A stretch of DNA of 13,193 nt. Origin: Chitinophagaceae bacterium UBA3430 (GTDB lineage: Bacteria > Bacteroidota > Bacteroidia > Chitinophagales > Chitinophagaceae). The DNA is taken from assembly GCA_002378975.1 (NCBI GenBank), contig DFST01000135.1, positions 11,724-24,916 on the forward strand, read 5' to 3'. Within the stretch, counting starts at the first letter, position 1; the number at the start of each line of letters is the position of its first letter. This document shows, in pieces, positions 1 to 7,510 of the stretch. The notes under the pieces are model-generated. The model did not search any database. It saw only the letters and a list, made by a program, of their open reading frames with translations, and had not been told where the DNA came from. Both the position numbers and the translations under genes were made by a program.

Positions 1-638
1 TTCAGGTAGTATTTGAATCCCACGCCTCCGAGGAGGTTAAATTGAGTGAGTTGATAGGGTTTGCTGTTGGGATACTCGGCAAATCCTTGTCCTTCCAACC
101 GCAGCGGTTGTGCTTTTACCCAGCTGCCGTCTACGTCCTGTACTTCGGGGTTGAACTGAAACACACCAATCCCGGCTAAGCCGTAAGGGCGCAATTTTCC
201 AGCGAGATCGGCGTACTGTTCCATGAATACAGAGGGATAAAATTCCACGGCAGCATAGGCTTCACGGATCTTGGAACGGAAATGCAGATTCCGTTCTTTA
301 CGATACATTTCGGCGCCGCCTTTGGTTGGAGCATCGGCATCGTTGGCCGCTACACTTCCCATTGTTCCGGCAATTCGGATACCCAACCATTCCGTTGGAT
401 GTACGGTCAGATAGAGACCAGCGCTTGCTTTGGTTTGTGGAAGATCGAGGTCTTTCAAAAAACCACGGCCTATACCAGCAGAGCCGCCTAGGTCAGTTAA
501 TGCAAACATGGGGCCAACGCCGAGACCGATTTCAATCCTACCGTTGCCCCCATAGTTCTGTGCATGGACGGGGTTCAGCGTGATGAGCAAACCGAGAAGA
601 ATGGCAATCAGCCGTCCCCAAGTGGTTTGATTTTTCAT
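1..638 (-). CDS. Outer-membrane beta-barrel protein, DUF6089-like (3' end cut off by window edge)
   Basis: An open frame runs from the ATG complement at 636-638 leftward for 212 codons with no stop, so the C-terminus lies outside the window. The product starts with a signal peptide (short polar N-terminus, hydrophobic core IAILLGLLITL, likely cleavage HA|Q near residue 26). The mature part has alternating polar/hydrophobic strands with many Gly and aromatic residues, as in small Bacteroidetes outer-membrane barrels. The segments RNLHFRSKIREAYAAVEFYP, KLRPYGLAGIGVFQFNP and a final GGVGFKYYL resemble the DUF6089 family as I remember it; this is recall, not a search. The function of that family is unknown. 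It lies behind rarA-elaA on the same strand after a 139-bp gap and has a plausible promoter of its own. The coding call is solid; the family name is moderate. Confidence 0.8.
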   Translation of the reverse strand, partial: MKNQTTWGRLIAILLGLLITLNPVHAQNYGGNGRIEIGLGVGPMFALTDLGGSAGIGRGFLKDLDLPQTKASAGLYLTVHPTEWLGIRIAGTMGSVAANDADAPTKGGAEMYRKERNLHFRSKIREAYAAVEFYPSVFMEQYADLAGKLRPYGLAGIGVFQFNPEVQDVDGSWVKAQPLRLEGQGFAEYPNSKPYQLTQFNLLGGVGFKYYL

Positions 639-676
639 TGGATTGGATTGGGTTTTCTAGGTATTGGAGGAGAGTC

Positions 677-708
677 CAAAACTAGAAGCGTACAAATTCT
701 TCGCCGAA
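677..708 (-). promoter_or_regulatory. Probable vegetative promoter of the outer-membrane barrel gene
   Basis: Read on the minus strand there is TTCG (705-708), 20 bp, then TAGTTTTG (677-684). This fits the Bacteroidetes consensus TTTG-N19-21-TAnnTTTG with one mismatch in the upstream box. It would give a leader of about 30 nt before the ATG at 638. It is a motif match only; an alternative pair lies slightly upstream (TTTG-N19-AGAATTTG). Confidence 0.5.
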
Positions 709-777
709 TATTCTGACAACAAACAGCTATAAATCAGCCAAGAAAAGCGGTTGTACGTAGGAGATTTACGAAGGGGG

Positions 778-1218
778 CTATCGTAAAATCATATGAATGT
801 GCGGAATCCCGTCCTCCATATATGGAGAACCACTTATTTCAAATCCCATTGAGCTATAGAAGGATTCCAGGTATCGTTGTGCGCCGATCTGTATTGGTTG
901 TTGGCCGAACAGTTCATGACATCCGTCAATGCTTTTTTGCATGAGTATGCGACCAATTCCTGTGCGACGTACGGATGGAGCAGTCACCACTCTGCCAATA
1001 GAAGGCTCTTCAAAAGCTACACCCGCAGGCAATAGTCTTGTGTAGGCAACCAACTGATCTTTTTGCCAGCCCAGTAAATGCCAGGATCGCTGGTCCTTGT
1101 CATCCAAATCCAAATACGGACAATTTTGTTCTACGACAAATACAATGCTGCGCAATTGCAAAATCGCGTACAATTCATCGGTGCTTAATTCCGTATATTT
1201 TTTAAAACTCCAATTCAT
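778..1218 (-). CDS. elaA: ElaA-type GNAT N-acetyltransferase
   Basis: This 146-residue protein closely follows E. coli ElaA along its length. Shared blocks are the N-terminal LYAILQLRSIVFVVEQNCPY, then LDLDDKDQRSWHLLGW, the beta-strand IGRVVT, and the C-terminal FYSSMGFEISGSPYMEDGIP. The acetyl-CoA pyrophosphate loop is R84-R-T-G87-I-G89, the GNAT Q/R-x-x-G-x-G/A signature. It should be a soluble cytoplasmic acetyltransferase; the physiological acceptor of ElaA proteins is not established. The ATG is one base past the rarA stop (TAG-T-ATG), so the two genes are almost certainly co-transcribed and perhaps translationally coupled. Length matches the family (about 150 aa). The stop is TAG at 778-780, and no intrinsic terminator is seen after it. 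Confidence 0.92.
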   Translation of the reverse strand: MNWSFKKYTELSTDELYAILQLRSIVFVVEQNCPYLDLDDKDQRSWHLLGWQKDQLVAYTRLLPAGVAFEEPSIGRVVTAPSVRRTGIGRILMQKSIDGCHELFGQQPIQIGAQRYLESFYSSMGFEISGSPYMEDGIPHIHMILR

Positions 1219-1219
1219 A

Positions 1220-2482
1220 CTAGTAGTTGTATTTGTCTTTCCATCGATTTTTTAGCCACTGACGAATCTCATCTTCCCGCGGATTTTTTCCGGGGTCATA
1301 GTAGCGTGTGCCGGATAGTGAATCGGGTAAGAATTCTTGTTCAATGAAATTGCCCGGAAACTCATGAGCATATTGATAATCCTTTCCGTATCCTTCCTGT
1401 TTCATCAACCGGGTAGGTGCATTGCGTAAATGCAACGGCACTGATTGATTGCCGGTTCGACGAACCGATTCCAAGGCGGCATCGATTGCCAAATAAGAGG
1501 CATTGCTTTTGGGAGACCCGGCCAGGTAGACCGCACATTGCGATAGCAGGATGCGGGCCTCGGGGTATCCGATCTTTTCGGCGGCTTCAAAAGTGGTGTT
1601 CGCCAAGATCAAAGCCGTGGGATTGGCATTGCCGATGTCTTCACTGGCCAGGATGATCATTCTGCGTGCAATGAAGGAGATGGACTCTCCTCCTTCGATC
1701 ATGCGCGCCAGCCAATAAACGGCCGCATTGGGATCGCTGCCTCGGATCGATTTGATAAACGCGGAGATGATGTCGTAATGCTGCTCGCCGTCTTTATCAT
1801 ATCGCGCAATGAATTGCCGTGCGGTATCCATCACCAAATGATCGGTGATGGTTCCGCCAATTTGAATTTGTTCCAGACAGAGTTCAAAAAGATTGAGCAG
1901 TTTTCGGGCATCGCCGCCCGATAAACGAATCAAGGCTTCGGATTCTTCAATCGTGGCTTGTCGAGAAGCCACCCATTCATCTTTTTCTTGTGCGATTTTC
2001 AGCAATTGATGCAGTTGTGCTGCTTCGAGTGGCTTGAGTGTATAGACCTGGCAGCGACTAAGCAAGGCCGCATTGACCTCGAAGGAAGGATTTTCAGTGG
2101 TAGCGCCGATCAAGGTAATTAAGCCGCGTTCAACGGCTCCAAGCAGTGCATCCTGTTGCGATTTAGTGAAGCGGTGTATTTCGTCAATGAATAGGATCGA
2201 GCCCGGCATCCCTTTGGATCGTTCGATAACCTCCCGAATGTCTTTGACGCCGGCCGAGATGGCACTTAATGTATAAAAGGGGCGGTGCAGAGATTGACTG
2301 ATTACGCCGGCTAAGGTGGTTTTGCCAGTGCCGGGAGGTCCCCAGAGAATCATCGAAGGAATCCGACCCGATTCGACACTCATCCGGATGACTTGTTGGG
2401 GCCCGACCAAATGGGCTTGTCCCACGATCTCCTCGATCCGTTGCGGGCGCATGCGTTCTGCTAAAGGAGCCAATCGGTTCAT
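1220..2482 (-). CDS. rarA: Replication-associated recombination protein A (AAA+ ATPase, MgsA/RarA)
   Basis: This 420-residue AAA+ protein has the full RarA/MgsA/WRNIP1 layout. Walker A is GPPGTGKT (48-55), Walker B is ILFIDEIH (96-103), sensor 1 is in LIGATTENPSFEVN (124-137), the arginine finger is in LLSRCQVY (R143), and sensor 2 is in GGDARKLLN (189-197). The MgsA-type helical and tetramerisation region follows, with the family block GSDPNAAVYWLARMIEGGE. RarA proteins act at stalled replication forks and interact with SSB; they are related to clamp-loader subunits and RuvB. The start at 2482 gives the usual N-terminus (LAERMRPQRIEEIVGQ). It is the first gene of a two-gene unit with elaA. 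I could not find a convincing consensus promoter in the 161 bp upstream. Confidence 0.97.
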   Translation of the reverse strand: MNRLAPLAERMRPQRIEEIVGQAHLVGPQQVIRMSVESGRIPSMILWGPPGTGKTTLAGVISQSLHRPFYTLSAISAGVKDIREVIERSKGMPGSILFIDEIHRFTKSQQDALLGAVERGLITLIGATTENPSFEVNAALLSRCQVYTLKPLEAAQLHQLLKIAQEKDEWVASRQATIEESEALIRLSGGDARKLLNLFELCLEQIQIGGTITDHLVMDTARQFIARYDKDGEQHYDIISAFIKSIRGSDPNAAVYWLARMIEGGESISFIARRMIILASEDIGNANPTALILANTTFEAAEKIGYPEARILLSQCAVYLAGSPKSNASYLAIDAALESVRRTGNQSVPLHLRNAPTRLMKQEGYGKDYQYAHEFPGNFIEQEFLPDSLSGTRYYDPGKNPREDEIRQWLKNRWKDKYNY

Positions 2483-2643
2483 CGCCCCAAGTTACTAAAC
2501 CTGCTCAAGCGGTGGTTCATCGTTTAAAGCTGGTAGAGTTGGGAATCTTTTGGATTGAACAGGCTTTCTTAACATTTTTTTTGAAATGATTTCTCGCGTG
2601 CAGTTAAACTCCGCGCACATCGATTCATCTCAGATACAAATCA

Positions 2644-2943
2644 ATGCATATGCGCAGAATTATACTACTCGTCGTGATCGCAGTTTTTTCAATGAATGAT
2701 TCAAACGCTCAACACATTCGGGTACGGTTGGATTTTCCGGGTGGAGCTTCAGTTCGTCCCCTGGGCAACGCACCATATCGTGGCGCTGTCTGGATTGGCC
2801 CCGAATGGCGCTGGCAACAAGGTCGATATGTACATGCCCCGGGCTATTGGGCCAAACCCAAACGGCCTGGCGCCATCTGGGTTCCCGGTCACTGGAAGCA
2901 AAGTCGCCGGGGTTATAGCTGGATCCCTGGGCGTTGGCGCTGA
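2644..2943 (+). CDS. Secreted YXWGXW-repeat protein
   Basis: A small protein (99 aa; 97 aa if the ATG at 2650 is used) with a signal peptide (MRRIILLVVIAVFS, likely cleavage NA|Q near residue 22) and a mature part built from W-x-P-G-x-W modules. These are a degenerate WIGPEW (50-55), VHAPGYW (63-69), WVPGHW (79-84) and WIPGRW (93-98), the last ending one residue before the C-terminus. The repeat is known from small exported Bacteroidetes and proteobacterial proteins (YXWGXW/BcpO-related) of unknown function. The mature protein is very basic (many R/K) and Trp-rich. It stands alone, with an intrinsic terminator 24 bp after the stop. Start choice is open: 2644 and 2650 are in frame and neither has a clear ribosome-binding site. 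Confidence 0.85.
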   Translation: MHMRRIILLVVIAVFSMNDSNAQHIRVRLDFPGGASVRPLGNAPYRGAVWIGPEWRWQQGRYVHAPGYWAKPKRPGAIWVPGHWKQSRRGYSWIPGRWR

Positions 2944-2966
2944 GCATTATTAACGATTGTTTGTGC

Positions 2967-2989
2967 AGTCTCCTTCGGGAGACTTTTTT
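2967..2989 (+). terminator. Intrinsic terminator of the YXWGXW gene
   Basis: Perfect 7-bp stem AGTCTCC / GGAGACT around a UUCG tetraloop (2974-2977), followed by a T run to 2989. The UUCG loop makes the hairpin very stable. It lies 24 bp after the stop at 2943 and separates this gene from bglX. Confidence 0.92.
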
Positions 2990-3044
2990 ATTGATTCTCC
3001 CGGTGATAGTTGATTTTTTATCGCTTCTCGCCCTGGATATGCAG

Positions 3045-3052
3045 TATACTTG
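3045..3052 (+). promoter_or_regulatory. Candidate -7 element upstream of the GH3 gene
   Basis: TATACTTG followed by CA resembles the Bacteroidetes -7 box TAnnTTTG with one mismatch. It lies about 100 bp before the likely bglX start at 3152. No TTTG box is seen at the expected 19-21 bp upstream, so the call is weak. Confidence 0.3.
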
Positions 3053-3130
3053 CAGGGTTGAAAATTTTACATAGCATACATCTTAAAATGGTCAAAGCCC
3101 CTATCATTTTTTCAGGGCCATCACTTTTAT

Positions 3131-5428
3131 ATGTATAATAAATTCTTTCCCATGAAACGTTTCTTGCTTTTGCTTATCGTTGCTGCTACTCTTTCCGTAC
3201 AGGCCCAGACGCCAGCCGATGCCAAGATGAATGCCTTTGTTACGGCCTTGATGAAGAAGATGACGCTGAGCGAGAAATTGGGACAATTGAATCTTCCTTC
3301 TCTGGGAGATTTTGTGACCGGACAAGCCTCCAATTCTGATATCGCCAATAAGATTCGTCAGGGACAGATCGGCGGACTATTCAACATCAAATCGGTGGCT
3401 AAAATCCGGGATGTGCAACAAGTAGCGGTTGAGCAGGGGCGTCTGAAAATTCCACTGCTCTTTGGAATGGATGTGATCCATGGATATGAAACAATATTCC
3501 CGATACCCTTGGCATTGAGCAGCAGTTGGAACATGAAGTTGATTGAACGATCTGCCCGCATTGCGGCTATTGAAGCCAGTGCCGATGGCATCAACTGGAC
3601 GTTCTCTCCCATGGTCGATGTTGCTCGTGATCCGCGTTGGGGACGCATTGCCGAAGGGAGTGGCGAGGATCCTTATTTGGGTTCACAGATCGCCATGGCG
3701 ATGGTTCACGGATATCAGGGGGATGATCTCAGCAAGAACAATACCATCCTTTCCTGTGTGAAGCATTATGCGTTGTATGGAGCCTCGGAGTCAGGCCGTG
3801 ATTACAATACCACGGACATGAGTCGGATTCGAATGTACAATGAGTATTTCCCACCTTATAAAGCGGCGATTGATGCTGGTGTCGGATCCGTTATGGCCTC
3901 GTTCAATGAGGTGGATGGCATACCGGCAACCGGAAACAAATGGCTCATGACCGATGTGTTGAGAAATCAATGGAAGTTTAAAGGGCTGTTGGTGTCGGAT
4001 TATACCGGTATTTCAGAAATGGTCAATCATGGAATGGGCGATGCAACAACCGTTGCTACGTTAGCGATGCGGGCTGGGGTCGACATGGACATGGTGAGTG
4101 AGTATTTCATCAAGGAGATGCCCAAGGTGCTGAGCCGTGGACAAATCACGCTGGCACGCATTGATGAGGCCTGTCGTCGGATCCTCGAGGCAAAATATCG
4201 CTTGGGATTGTTTGAGGACCCGTATCGGTATTGCGATGTTCAACGCGCCAAAACAGATGTCTTTTCGGTGGCGCATCGCACCGAGGCCCGTAAAATGGCT
4301 CCGGAAACCTTTGTGCTGTTAAAGAATCAGGAAGGATTGCTCCCGCTGAAAAAAAGCGGTACGATTGCCTTGGTTGGCCCCCTGGCCGATAATAAAGAAA
4401 ATATGTCGGGTACTTGGAGTGTAGCCGCCAAGCTCGATCAGGCCATCTCCTTGATGGCCGGTATGAAGGAAGTAGCGGGTTCAACCGTACGCCTGTTGCA
4501 TGCCCGTGGATCCAATCTGGATTACGACAGCAGTTTTGAAGACCGGGCGGGTATGTTCGGGAAATCCCTCCGTCGCGATCCTCGCCCCAAAGAAGTATTG
4601 ATCCAGGAAGCACTGGCCGTTGCCGCGCAGTCGGATGTGATCGTGGCTGCGTTGGGAGAATCATCCGAGATGACCGGGGAGAGCAGCAGTCGAACTGACC
4701 TTAGTATCCCCCAAGCACAGCGTGATCTGTTGGAAGCGTTGGTAAAAACCGGAAAGCCAGTGGTACTGGTGTTGTTTACCGGACGGCCCTTGACCCTGCC
4801 TTGGGAAGCGAAAAATGTGCCGTCGATTCTGAATGTTTGGTTTGCCGGTAGCGAGGCTGGTTATGCCATCGCGGATGTATTATTCGGCGATCAATATCCG
4901 TCGGGCAAATTGACGGCGACCTTTCCGCAACACGTCGGGCAGGTTCCGATCTATTATGCAGCTAAACGCACGGGTCGACCGTTGAATGGTCCTTGGTTTC
5001 AGAAGTTTCAATCGAATTATCTGGATGTTTCCAATGAGCCGCTCTATCCATTTGGATATGGACTTGGCTACACGACGTTCAAGTATGGTCCGATGAAATT
5101 GAGTGCCACTCAGTTAAAAGGCAACCAACTCCTGACCGTTTCGGTGGATGTTCAAAACACCGGGAAGTCGGAAGGGAAAGAAGTGGTTCAACTCTATATC
5201 CGCGATGTAGTGGGATCGGTTACTCGTCCGGTGAAAGAGCTGAAAGGATTTAAAAAGATCCAGTTGGCGCCGAATGAGATCCGGACTGTTACGTTCCGGA
5301 TCACCCCGGAGGAACTGAAGTTTTACAATAGTGACCTGAAGTTTGTGTGGGAGCCGGGTGAATTTGAGATCATGGTGGGTGCCAGCTCAGACGATGTACA
5401 GCGGGTAACCATCAACTGGCAAAAGTGA
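3131..5428 (+). CDS. bglX: Periplasmic beta-glucosidase, glycoside hydrolase family 3 (BglX-like)
   Basis: A 765-residue GH3 enzyme, the same length as E. coli BglX. Domains in order: signal peptide (core FLLLLIVAATLSV, cleavage QA|Q at 25/26); N-terminal (beta/alpha)8 barrel with GMDVIHGYETIFPIPLALSS (112-131), DPRWGRIAEGSGEDPYL (167-183) and KHY (211-213); nucleophile Asp290 in LLVSDY; alpha/beta sandwich from about 390 with acid/base Glu517 in TGESSSRTDL; C-terminal fibronectin-III-like domain (about 670-750). The role is exo-hydrolysis of beta-glucosides in the periplasm; exact linkage cannot be read from sequence. The frame opens at 3131, but the in-frame ATG at 3152 (MKRFLLLL) gives a cleaner signal peptide and is the more likely start (758 aa). 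No susC/susD or other polysaccharide-utilisation genes are adjacent. Confidence 0.95.
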   Translation: MYNKFFPMKRFLLLLIVAATLSVQAQTPADAKMNAFVTALMKKMTLSEKLGQLNLPSLGDFVTGQASNSDIANKIRQGQIGGLFNIKSVAKIRDVQQVAVEQGRLKIPLLFGMDVIHGYETIFPIPLALSSSWNMKLIERSARIAAIEASADGINWTFSPMVDVARDPRWGRIAEGSGEDPYLGSQIAMAMVHGYQGDDLSKNNTILSCVKHYALYGASESGRDYNTTDMSRIRMYNEYFPPYKAAIDAGVGSVMASFNEVDGIPATGNKWLMTDVLRNQWKFKGLLVSDYTGISEMVNHGMGDATTVATLAMRAGVDMDMVSEYFIKEMPKVLSRGQITLARIDEACRRILEAKYRLGLFEDPYRYCDVQRAKTDVFSVAHRTEARKMAPETFVLLKNQEGLLPLKKSGTIALVGPLADNKENMSGTWSVAAKLDQAISLMAGMKEVAGSTVRLLHARGSNLDYDSSFEDRAGMFGKSLRRDPRPKEVLIQEALAVAAQSDVIVAALGESSEMTGESSSRTDLSIPQAQRDLLEALVKTGKPVVLVLFTGRPLTLPWEAKNVPSILNVWFAGSEAGYAIADVLFGDQYPSGKLTATFPQHVGQVPIYYAAKRTGRPLNGPWFQKFQSNYLDVSNEPLYPFGYGLGYTTFKYGPMKLSATQLKGNQLLTVSVDVQNTGKSEGKEVVQLYIRDVVGSVTRPVKELKGFKKIQLAPNEIRTVTFRITPEELKFYNSDLKFVWEPGEFEIMVGASSDDVQRVTINWQK

Positions 5429-5444
5429 TGTTGGCCTAAACTCA

Positions 5445-5477
5445 CCAAACTCCCAAACTCTCCAAATTGCCCAAACT
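5445..5477 (+). repeat. 33-bp four-heptamer intergenic repeat, copy A
   Basis: Four heptamers CCAAACT start at 5445, 5453, 5462 (CCAAATT) and 5471, with spacing 8-9-9. A fifth degenerate unit (CTAAACT) lies at 5436. The block begins 17 bp after the bglX stop and ends just before the A run of the terminator. Copy B at 12560-12592 has the same four units in the same 8-9-9 phase and matches 29 of 33 bases. Confidence 0.8.
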
Positions 5478-5506
5478 AAAAATCCCACCTCTCGGTGGGA
5501 TTTTTT
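5478..5506. terminator. Bidirectional intrinsic terminator between bglX and tRNA-Glu
   Basis: Perfect 7-bp stem TCCCACC (5483-5489) / GGTGGGA (5494-5500) with a 4-nt loop, T6 on the right (5501-5506) and A5 on the left (5478-5482). Read rightward it ends bglX. Read leftward the A run becomes a T run and it ends the tRNA-Glu transcript, whose 3' end is at 5509. Confidence 0.9.
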
Positions 5507-5508
5507 CG

Positions 5509-5580
5509 TAGCCCGTACGGGATTCGAACCCGTATCACCACCGTGAAAGGGTGGTGTCCTAGCCCTTAGACGAACGGGCC
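5509..5580 (-). tRNA. tRNA-Glu (anticodon UUC)
   Basis: The minus strand folds into a full 72-nt cloverleaf. The acceptor stem is GGCCCGT / ACGGGCT with a G1-U72 pair and discriminator A73. The anticodon stem CCACC/GGTGG encloses loop CTTTCAC with anticodon TTC (plus-strand 5545-5547). The T arm is ACGGG-TTCGAAT-CCCGT. CCA is not encoded. It is convergent with bglX, has its own consensus promoter, and stands as a single tRNA unit. Confidence 0.97.
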
Positions 5581-5592
5581 GTTTAGGGGGTG

Positions 5593-5624
5593 CAAAGATA
5601 GGTTGGGGGCATTTTTAGACCAAA
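5593..5624 (-). promoter_or_regulatory. Vegetative promoter of tRNA-Glu
   Basis: On the minus strand TTTG (5621-5624), 20 bp, then TATCTTTG (5593-5600) match the Bacteroidetes primary-sigma consensus perfectly. The -7 box ends 13 bp before the tRNA 5' end, leaving a leader of only several bases. It is followed by CACC, as at several other promoters in the window. Confidence 0.88.
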
Positions 5625-5671
5625 AGTTTTTCGGTCGAACTATCTAGCCCTGTACTTGTTTTAACTGCACT

Positions 5672-6400
5672 ATGCATCGCGAAACTTACGAACAGATCAT
5701 TCAACGCCGCCGTTCCAACCGGAATTTTGACCCGCAAGTCCCTGTTCCGGATGCCGTAATCGAGCGAAGTCTCCGCAATTCGATTCTATCTCCCAACAGC
5801 AGCAACATGCAGCTTTGGGAGTTTCATTGGATCCAGTCGGCAGCCCTGAAGGCCGAATTGACCAAATACTGCTTAGGACAAGGCGCCGCCCGAACCGCCC
5901 AGCAAATGGTCGTCTTCGTGACCCGTCAGGATCTGTGGAAAAAACGGGCTCAGTGGAACTACCAACAGATCCGGGAGGCCCTGGGAGACCGGGAGCCAAC
6001 TAAACTGGAAAAACGAGGATTGGATTATTACGGAAAACTCATGCCGCTCATCTATAGAAAAGATTGGTTGGGACTGGCTACGTTGGCTCGTCGAACAGTG
6101 AGTTTTTTCCTCGGCCTGAGAAAGCCTTTCTATCGGGCCAGTGGTACCGCCGATCAGCGCATCATGGTGCACAAATCTTGTGCCCTGGCCGCACAAACCT
6201 TCATGCTTTCGATTGCGGCTGAGGGATTTGACAGTTGTCCGATGGAAGGCTTCGACCGTCTCCGCGTACGCAAAGCATTGGGCTTACCTCGAGGTGCCGA
6301 GATCAACATGATCATTGGTGTGGGTATGGGTACCCCGGCCGGTACTTGGGGCGAAAGAAAGCGGGTTCCCTACGAGGAAGTTGTTATTACCCATCGCTGA
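5672..6400 (+). CDS. Nitroreductase-family FMN-dependent oxidoreductase
   Basis: A 242-residue protein of the FMN-dependent nitroreductase fold. The N-terminal helix carries the FMN-phosphate motif RRRSNRNF (12-19). SPNSSNMQLWEF (40-51) matches the family block S-P-(S/T)-x-x-N-x-Q. CPMEGFD (189-195) is the usual flavin-contact segment, and the C-terminus has the IGVGMGTPAG strand and loop followed by ERKRVP. Such enzymes are dimeric cytoplasmic flavoproteins that use NAD(P)H to reduce nitro compounds, quinones or other acceptors; the substrate cannot be inferred here. A middle insertion (about 88-160), rich in basic and aromatic residues, makes it slightly longer than minimal family members. 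It is divergent from tRNA-Glu and 80 bp before gap. No strong terminator follows it. Confidence 0.88.
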   Translation: MHRETYEQIIQRRRSNRNFDPQVPVPDAVIERSLRNSILSPNSSNMQLWEFHWIQSAALKAELTKYCLGQGAARTAQQMVVFVTRQDLWKKRAQWNYQQIREALGDREPTKLEKRGLDYYGKLMPLIYRKDWLGLATLARRTVSFFLGLRKPFYRASGTADQRIMVHKSCALAAQTFMLSIAAEGFDSCPMEGFDRLRVRKALGLPRGAEINMIIGVGMGTPAGTWGERKRVPYEEVVITHR

Positions 6401-6451
6401 TGATTTAGGGGGTTATTGCTCATTTATCATCCCCTATCCCTCAACTTTTCG

Positions 6452-6459
6452 TAATTTCG
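6452..6459 (+). promoter_or_regulatory. Candidate -7 element of gap
   Basis: TAATTTCG followed by CACC resembles TAnnTTTG(CACC) with one mismatch. It lies 21 bp before the gap ATG and is followed by an A-rich leader typical of Bacteroidetes translation starts. No TTTG box at the proper spacing was found. Confidence 0.4.
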
Positions 6460-6480
6460 CACCGCAAAAAAAACGTATCA

Positions 6481-7494
6481 ATGAGTACCATCAAAGTCGC
6501 TATCAATGGTTTTGGCCGGATCGGCCGCCTGGCCTATCGTCAGATCTACAATATGCCCGGGATCGATGTTGTCGCCATCAACGACCTCACCAGCCCGAAA
6601 GTATTGGCCCATTTGCTTAAATACGACAGCGCCCAAGGTCGCTTCAATGCCGAGGTTACCTCAACCGAAGATTCGATCGCGGTTAATGGCGATGTACTCA
6701 AGATCTATGCTCAAAAAGACCCCGCTCAAATTCCCTGGGGTTTGCATGATGTGGACGTAGTATTGGAATGTACTGGTTTCTTTACCGATAAAGACAAAGC
6801 ATCGGCTCACTTGACGGCTGGTGCCAAGCGCGTGGTTATCTCTGCGCCCGCTACCGGTGATCTGAAGACCGTTGTGTTCAATGTGAATCATCATATTTTG
6901 GATGGCAGCGAGACCATCATCTCCTGTGCTTCTTGCACCACCAACTGTTTGGCGCCCATGGCCAAGGTGTTGAACGATCAATATGGTATCCTCACCGGTA
7001 TCATGACCACCATTCACGCCTACACCAACGACCAAAACACACTGGATGCCCCGCATCCGAAAGGAGATTTGCGTCGAGCGCGCGCTGCAGCTGCCAACAT
7101 CGTTCCGAACTCCACCGGAGCGGCCAAGGCCATCGGTTTGGTAATGCCTGAGTTGAAAGGGAAACTGGATGGTGGTGCACAACGGGTGCCTACCATCACC
7201 GGGTCGCTCACTGAATTGACCTCGATCCTTTCCAAGAAAGTGACCGCTGAGGAAGTGAACGCTGCGATGAAAGCCGCCTCCAACGAATCGTTTGGATACA
7301 CGGAAGATGAGATCGTAAGCAGCGACATCATCGGCATTCATTATGGATCGTTGTTTGATGCCACACAAACCAAAGTAATGACCGTAGGTGATGTTCAATT
7401 GGTGAAGACCGTTAGCTGGTACGACAACGAAATGAGCTATGTGAGTCAGTTGGTACGCACCGTGAACTACCTGGCCAAACTGATCCAGAAATAA
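6481..7494 (+). CDS. gap: Glyceraldehyde-3-phosphate dehydrogenase, type I
   Basis: A 337-residue GAPDH that oxidises and phosphorylates glyceraldehyde-3-phosphate to 1,3-bisphosphoglycerate in the cytoplasm. The Rossmann motif is INGFGRIGR (8-16). The acidic residue at the end of the second strand (Asp35 in VAIND) points to NAD+ rather than NADP+. The catalytic pair is Cys152 (SCASCTTNC) and His179 (TTIHAYTNDQ). The S-loop NTLDAPHPKGDLRRARAAA carries a two-residue insertion relative to the Bacillus LPHKDLRR form; I believe this is common in Bacteroidetes. The C-terminal WYDNEMSY block is intact. The start at 6481 gives the standard N-terminus and sits after an A-rich leader. The next gene encodes the next glycolytic enzyme. 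Confidence 0.98.
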   Translation: MSTIKVAINGFGRIGRLAYRQIYNMPGIDVVAINDLTSPKVLAHLLKYDSAQGRFNAEVTSTEDSIAVNGDVLKIYAQKDPAQIPWGLHDVDVVLECTGFFTDKDKASAHLTAGAKRVVISAPATGDLKTVVFNVNHHILDGSETIISCASCTTNCLAPMAKVLNDQYGILTGIMTTIHAYTNDQNTLDAPHPKGDLRRARAAAANIVPNSTGAAKAIGLVMPELKGKLDGGAQRVPTITGSLTELTSILSKKVTAEEVNAAMKAASNESFGYTEDEIVSSDIIGIHYGSLFDATQTKVMTVGDVQLVKTVSWYDNEMSYVSQLVRTVNYLAKLIQK

Positions 7495-7510
7495 TCCTGC
7501 TGAATTTTAT

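Noticed and set aside
3083..3130. Riboswitch or attenuator before bglX
   Set aside because: Only short, interrupted pairings (ATGG/CCAT, CCCT/AGGG) can be drawn, and no known riboswitch core is visible.
4146..4664. Minus-strand open frame (172 codons) inside bglX
   Set aside because: The product is low in recognisable structure, rich in Pro/Arg, and sits opposite the catalytic region of GH3.
6401..6440. Terminator after the nitroreductase gene
   Set aside because: AGGGG/CCCCT can pair but with a loop of about 19 nt and no T run.
6661..7398. Long minus-strand open frame (245 codons) opposite gap
   Set aside because: It lies entirely inside the unmistakable gap gene, has no recognisable domain, and is explained by codon bias of the real gene.
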